This document shows positions 60,825-64,000 of a DNA stretch of 64,000 bases, in pieces. Under the pieces are notes generated by a model that saw only the letters and a list, made by a program, of their open reading frames with translations, was not told the DNA's origin and searched no databases. Source of the DNA: Novosphingopyxis sp965218915 (GTDB taxonomy: Bacteria; Pseudomonadota; Alphaproteobacteria; Sphingomonadales; Sphingomonadaceae). The first letter of the stretch is position 1. Each line of letters starts with the position of its first letter. Position numbers and translations under genes: made by a program. The DNA is taken from NCBI RefSeq assembly GCF_965218915.1, contig NZ_OZ244708.1:930001-994000 (forward strand), given 5' to 3'.

Positions 60825-62990
60825 ATGACAGATTTAGCTGAAAGTGGCACGGGCGATGGTAATCCGCCTGTTGATACAGCGTTGCAGTGCTTTGTGCTGC
60901 TGGCGAAGTTTCTGGGAGTGCCGGCCGATCGGGCGCAGATTCATCATGACCGCGGACGGGGAGACGATCCTTACAGTCTGGAGGATTTGTCTAGAATTGC
61001 CAGACGGTTGGGACTTGTTGCGCGTCTACGCGAGGCCAAGCTGGACGAACTTTTAAAAATGCCTCTGCCTGCGATCGTGACATCGGCGGACGGAGCATTT
61101 CTCCTGCTGAAAATCGACGACCAGTCCGAGCAGCCCCGTTTCTTGATACAGAGACCAGATGGCGACCGGCCTGAGATACTCGACAAGGACGAATTTGGCG
61201 CATTGTTCGATGGTCGCCTGCTGCTGATGACATCAAGGGAAAAGATGTCTGGCGACAAGCGGGCATTTGATATTAGTTGGTTTATCCCGGCGTTGGTCAA
61301 ATATCGGCGCGCCATACGCGACGTACTCATCGGAAGCTTTTTTTTGCAGTTGATGGGGTTGGTCTCGCCGATTTTTTTCCAGCTGGTGATCGACAAAGTG
61401 CTGGTTCATCAAAGCCTCAACACATTGGAAGTGCTGGCAATTGGTCTGGCGGTCATCATGATCTGGGAGACAGTGCTGTCGGCGCTGAGGAACTGGCTTT
61501 TCGCTCATACCACCAACAGGGTCGACGCAGAGCTTTCCGCCAACATGTTTAGCCATCTGGTCTCATTGCCCCTGAGTTATTTTGAAGTGCGCCGGGTAGG
61601 TGACAGCATCGCGCGTGTCCGAGAACTGGAAAATATCAGGCAGTTCCTGACCAGCAACGCAGTGACGGTCGTGATAGACCTGTTCTTCACAATCGTCTTT
61701 TTCGTCGTGATGTATCTCTATTCGCCAATACTGACTTTGATCGTTGCACTAACCATACCGATCTATTTGGCAATCTCCGTCTTTATCACGCCGCCGCTCC
61801 GGCGAAGGTTAGACGAGAAGTTCAGACGCGGAGCGGAAAATCAGGCATTTCTCGTCGAAACAGTTACCGGCATCGGAACACTTAAATCAATGGCCGTTGA
61901 GCCACAGATACGCGACAAATGGGAGAAGCTGTTTGCCGGTTATACCCAAACTGGCTTCAGCGTGGCGGTCCTTTCCAACTGGGGCAGCCATCTCATTCAA
62001 GGGGTGTCAAAGCTGACGACTGTCGCAATCCTGTTTTTCGGCGCAAAGGCGGTAATTGCAGGAGATCTTTCGGTGGGTTCGCTTGTTGCGTTCAATATGC
62101 TGGCCGGCCGCGTTGCCCAACCCGTCCTCCGTTTATCCCAACTCTGGCAGGACTTCCAACAGGTCCGCATTTCGGTTGACCGGCTCGGAGACGTGCTCAA
62201 CGCGCCCGCTGAACCACAACATAACCCAGGACGCGCGAGCCTTCCGCCAATCAAAGGCAAGGTCGCTTTCGACAAGGTGCGCTTCCGTTATCGTCCGGAT
62301 GCGCCCGAAGCATTACGCGGCGTCGAACTTGAAATTGCCGAAGGAGAAATGCTTGGCATCGTTGGACCTTCAGGGTCGGGAAAGTCGACATTGACCAAAC
62401 TGGTCCAGCGGCTTTATGTCCCGGAGCAGGGACGGATATTGGTCGATGGCGTAGATCTTGCGCTGGTCGACCCCGCTTGGTTGCGCCGTCAGATCGGCGT
62501 TGTGCTGCAGGAAAATATCCTCTTCAACCGCACTGTTCGTGACAATATCGCGCTGGCAGATCCAACGTTGCCAATGGAGCGGGTCATTGGTGCTTCGCAG
62601 ATGGCCGGAGCACACGAGTTCGTGCTTGAGCTGCCGCATGGCTACGACACGGTGATCGACGAGCGCGGTGCAAATCTTTCGGGCGGGCAGCGTCAGCGTC
62701 TCGCGATTGCTCGCGCGCTGATAGGCGATCCGCGGATCCTGATACTCGATGAGGCGACCAGCGCTTTGGACGCTGAAAGCGAAGAGATCATCCAGAAAAA
62801 CCTTGGCCTAATTTCGAAAGGACGAACGGTCATCATTATTGCTCACCGGCTTTCCGCGGTTCGCCAATGCAACCGGATCGTGACAGTGGAAGCCGGGACC
62901 ATCACCGAGATGGGTAGCCATGGCGAACTCATACAGGCCGGGGGCCGTTACGCGAGCCTATATGCCAAGCAGATGGGGCTGACATCGTGA
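60825..62990 (+). CDS. Type I secretion ABC transporter (HlyB-type)
   Basis: The 721-residue product has an N-terminal C39-like domain (LQCFVLLAKFLGVPADRAQI, residues 15-140) in which the usual catalytic CGxA cysteine motif is not seen, as in HlyB-type transporters that bind but do not cleave substrates. Membrane segments fill about residues 165-440. The ATPase domain has Walker A (VGPSGSGKST, near 514), the LSGGQRQR signature (near 618) and ILILDEATSALD. With the next gene it forms a type I secretion pair; the substrate and outer-membrane part are not in the window. Confidence 0.95.
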   Translation: MTDLAESGTGDGNPPVDTALQCFVLLAKFLGVPADRAQIHHDRGRGDDPYSLEDLSRIARRLGLVARLREAKLDELLKMPLPAIVTSADGAFLLLKIDDQSEQPRFLIQRPDGDRPEILDKDEFGALFDGRLLLMTSREKMSGDKRAFDISWFIPALVKYRRAIRDVLIGSFFLQLMGLVSPIFFQLVIDKVLVHQSLNTLEVLAIGLAVIMIWETVLSALRNWLFAHTTNRVDAELSANMFSHLVSLPLSYFEVRRVGDSIARVRELENIRQFLTSNAVTVVIDLFFTIVFFVVMYLYSPILTLIVALTIPIYLAISVFITPPLRRRLDEKFRRGAENQAFLVETVTGIGTLKSMAVEPQIRDKWEKLFAGYTQTGFSVAVLSNWGSHLIQGVSKLTTVAILFFGAKAVIAGDLSVGSLVAFNMLAGRVAQPVLRLSQLWQDFQQVRISVDRLGDVLNAPAEPQHNPGRASLPPIKGKVAFDKVRFRYRPDAPEALRGVELEIAEGEMLGIVGPSGSGKSTLTKLVQRLYVPEQGRILVDGVDLALVDPAWLRRQIGVVLQENILFNRTVRDNIALADPTLPMERVIGASQMAGAHEFVLELPHGYDTVIDERGANLSGGQRQRLAIARALIGDPRILILDEATSALDAESEEIIQKNLGLISKGRTVIIIAHRLSAVRQCNRIVTVEAGTITEMGSHGELIQAGGRYASLYAKQMGLTS

Positions 62991-64000
62991 GCAGTGACAG
63001 CGAAGCCCCCGTCGGCATCATCGAACGAAGATTTCCGACCATAGCTAGGCATCTGTCGATCCTGCGCGAAAGCTGGGGCGACCAGAACGATCGCGATAAG
63101 GCGTTCCGGCCTAAAAGCGATCACGAATTCCTGCCCGCCGCGCTAGAAATCATGGAGAAGCCGCCAAGCCCCGGACTTCGATGGCTGCTCATCATTCTGT
63201 GCAGCCTGTTCGCAATAGCGCTTATATGGGCTTTTGTCGGAAGGATCGACGTAGTTGCAACCGCGCAAGGGCAAGTGGTGCCATCGACCAACTCGCGAAT
63301 AATTCAGCCGATCGAAATAGGCGCGGTCCGTGCTCTCCACGTGCGAAATGGTCAGAGGGTCAAAAAAGGGCAACTGCTCGTCGAGCTTGATCCAACCATA
63401 ACCGAGGCAACGCAGAGCCAGAGCGCTCAGCAATTGCTGTCAGCCGAAGTGGTTGATGCGCGCAACGCCGCCCTTCTTTCTTATCTCAACGGCGGATCCG
63501 GAACATTTGCGCCCCCGCCAGGGACGTCACCCGATCTCGTCGCCACCCAGTCCAGTTTCGTGCGAAGCGCAATTGCGGCTTTCGTGGCGGAGCGGGCTGC
63601 CCTGTTTCAGCAGCGCGAGCAGCGCCGTGCTGAGCTTGCCGGAGCCCAGGCCGAAATAGTTAAGTTGCGACAGACCTTGCCGCTTCTCGACAAGCAATTG
63701 GCTGCGCGGCAAGAGCTTGCCGACAAGGGCTATTTCTCCAAGCTCAAATTGCTTGAATACCAGCAACTGCGGGTCGAGCACATTCAGAACATAGAAGTGC
63801 AGGAGGCAAATGCCCAACAGTCGCGCGCCGCGGTCGCCAATATAAGTGCGCAACTGCAACAACTTGAGCAGAGTTTTGCTCGCGGTGCCGCGTCAGAGCA
63901 GGCCGAGGCACAGGATCGGTCAGCGGTCGCTTCCGAAGAGCTTCGTAAGGACCAACGGCGACGTCAGTTCCAGCAGATCCGTTCACCCGTCGATGGTACG
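62987..64000 (+). CDS. Type I secretion membrane-fusion protein (HlyD-type), partial
   Basis: GTG 62987 overlaps the transporter stop as GTGA. The visible 338 codons show a cytoplasmic N-terminus, a membrane segment (LLIILCSLFAIALIWAFVG), a lipoyl-like motif (GQVVPSTNSRIIQPIEIGAVRALHVRNGQRVKKGQLLVELDPT region) and long coiled coils, then begin the second half (QQIRSPVDGT) before the window ends. This is the HlyD periplasmic adaptor. Confidence 0.94.
   Translation, partial: MSSDSEAPVGIIERRFPTIARHLSILRESWGDQNDRDKAFRPKSDHEFLPAALEIMEKPPSPGLRWLLIILCSLFAIALIWAFVGRIDVVATAQGQVVPSTNSRIIQPIEIGAVRALHVRNGQRVKKGQLLVELDPTITEATQSQSAQQLLSAEVVDARNAALLSYLNGGSGTFAPPPGTSPDLVATQSSFVRSAIAAFVAERAALFQQREQRRAELAGAQAEIVKLRQTLPLLDKQLAARQELADKGYFSKLKLLEYQQLRVEHIQNIEVQEANAQQSRAAVANISAQLQQLEQSFARGAASEQAEAQDRSAVASEELRKDQRRRQFQQIRSPVDGT

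Overview
The window looks like accessory DNA, probably a megaplasmid or integrated conjugative region, from a GC-rich alphaproteobacterium of the sphingomonad type (Sphingobium, Novosphingobium or Sphingopyxis-like). The reasons are an F-type conjugation operon in the traA-L-E-K-B-dsbC-V-C order, a GTTC-N7-GTTC LexA-type box, and large exported Rhs (YD-repeat) genes. No relaxase, coupling protein, rRNA, tRNA or CRISPR array is visible.

Layout: 1-465 holds the start of an S24-type repressor gene and a divergent small DNA-binding protein. 625-10090 (minus strand) is Rhs locus 1: a small YD-repeat/polyproline exported protein, an exported protein of unknown function, a 1424-residue Rhs protein, a small membrane protein as its likely partner, then an orphan nuclease tip from an earlier version of the gene (split by an IS66 element at 1408-3923) with its own partner genes. 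10532-18690 (plus) is a VirB-type type IV secretion operon (virB2, B3, B4, B6, B8, B9, B10, B11 and a second virB2-like gene). 18794-19170 holds an IS5-family remnant joined to a broken virB2 copy. 19436-24433 (plus) is Rhs locus 2, with the Rhs protein split into two exported halves.

The most striking feature is at 23845-36883. Two exact tandem copies of a 6512-bp unit sit inside the conserved V-A-N-D-P codons at the end of the Rhs-2 core. Three copies of a 15-bp core (TGTCGCAAACGATCC) bound the units. Each unit carries a new in-frame Rhs C-terminal tip, a lipoprotein that is probably its immunity protein, an XRE regulator, a CHC2/TOPRIM primase with an ATPase domain, and a tyrosine recombinase. 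Beyond the last core lies the ancestral tip (an HExxH putative metallopeptidase) with its own lipoprotein partner, still open in the same frame. I read this as a replicating integrative element that uses the rhs gene as its attachment site and swaps the toxin tip on insertion; excision should restore the old tip. This mechanism is inferred from sequence, not shown by experiment.

38217-56184 (minus) is a nearly complete F-type conjugation operon (traG, H, F, N, trbC, traU, W, traF-type peptidase, trbI, a membrane protein, traC, V, dsbC, traB, K, E, L, A), with divergent regulators at 56547-57264. 57409-58204 holds IS701-like and IS21 transposase remnants. 58373-60241 is a LysR regulator and a divergent, frameshifted metallo-beta-lactamase-fold gene. 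60825-64000 is a type I secretion ABC transporter and the start of its membrane-fusion partner.
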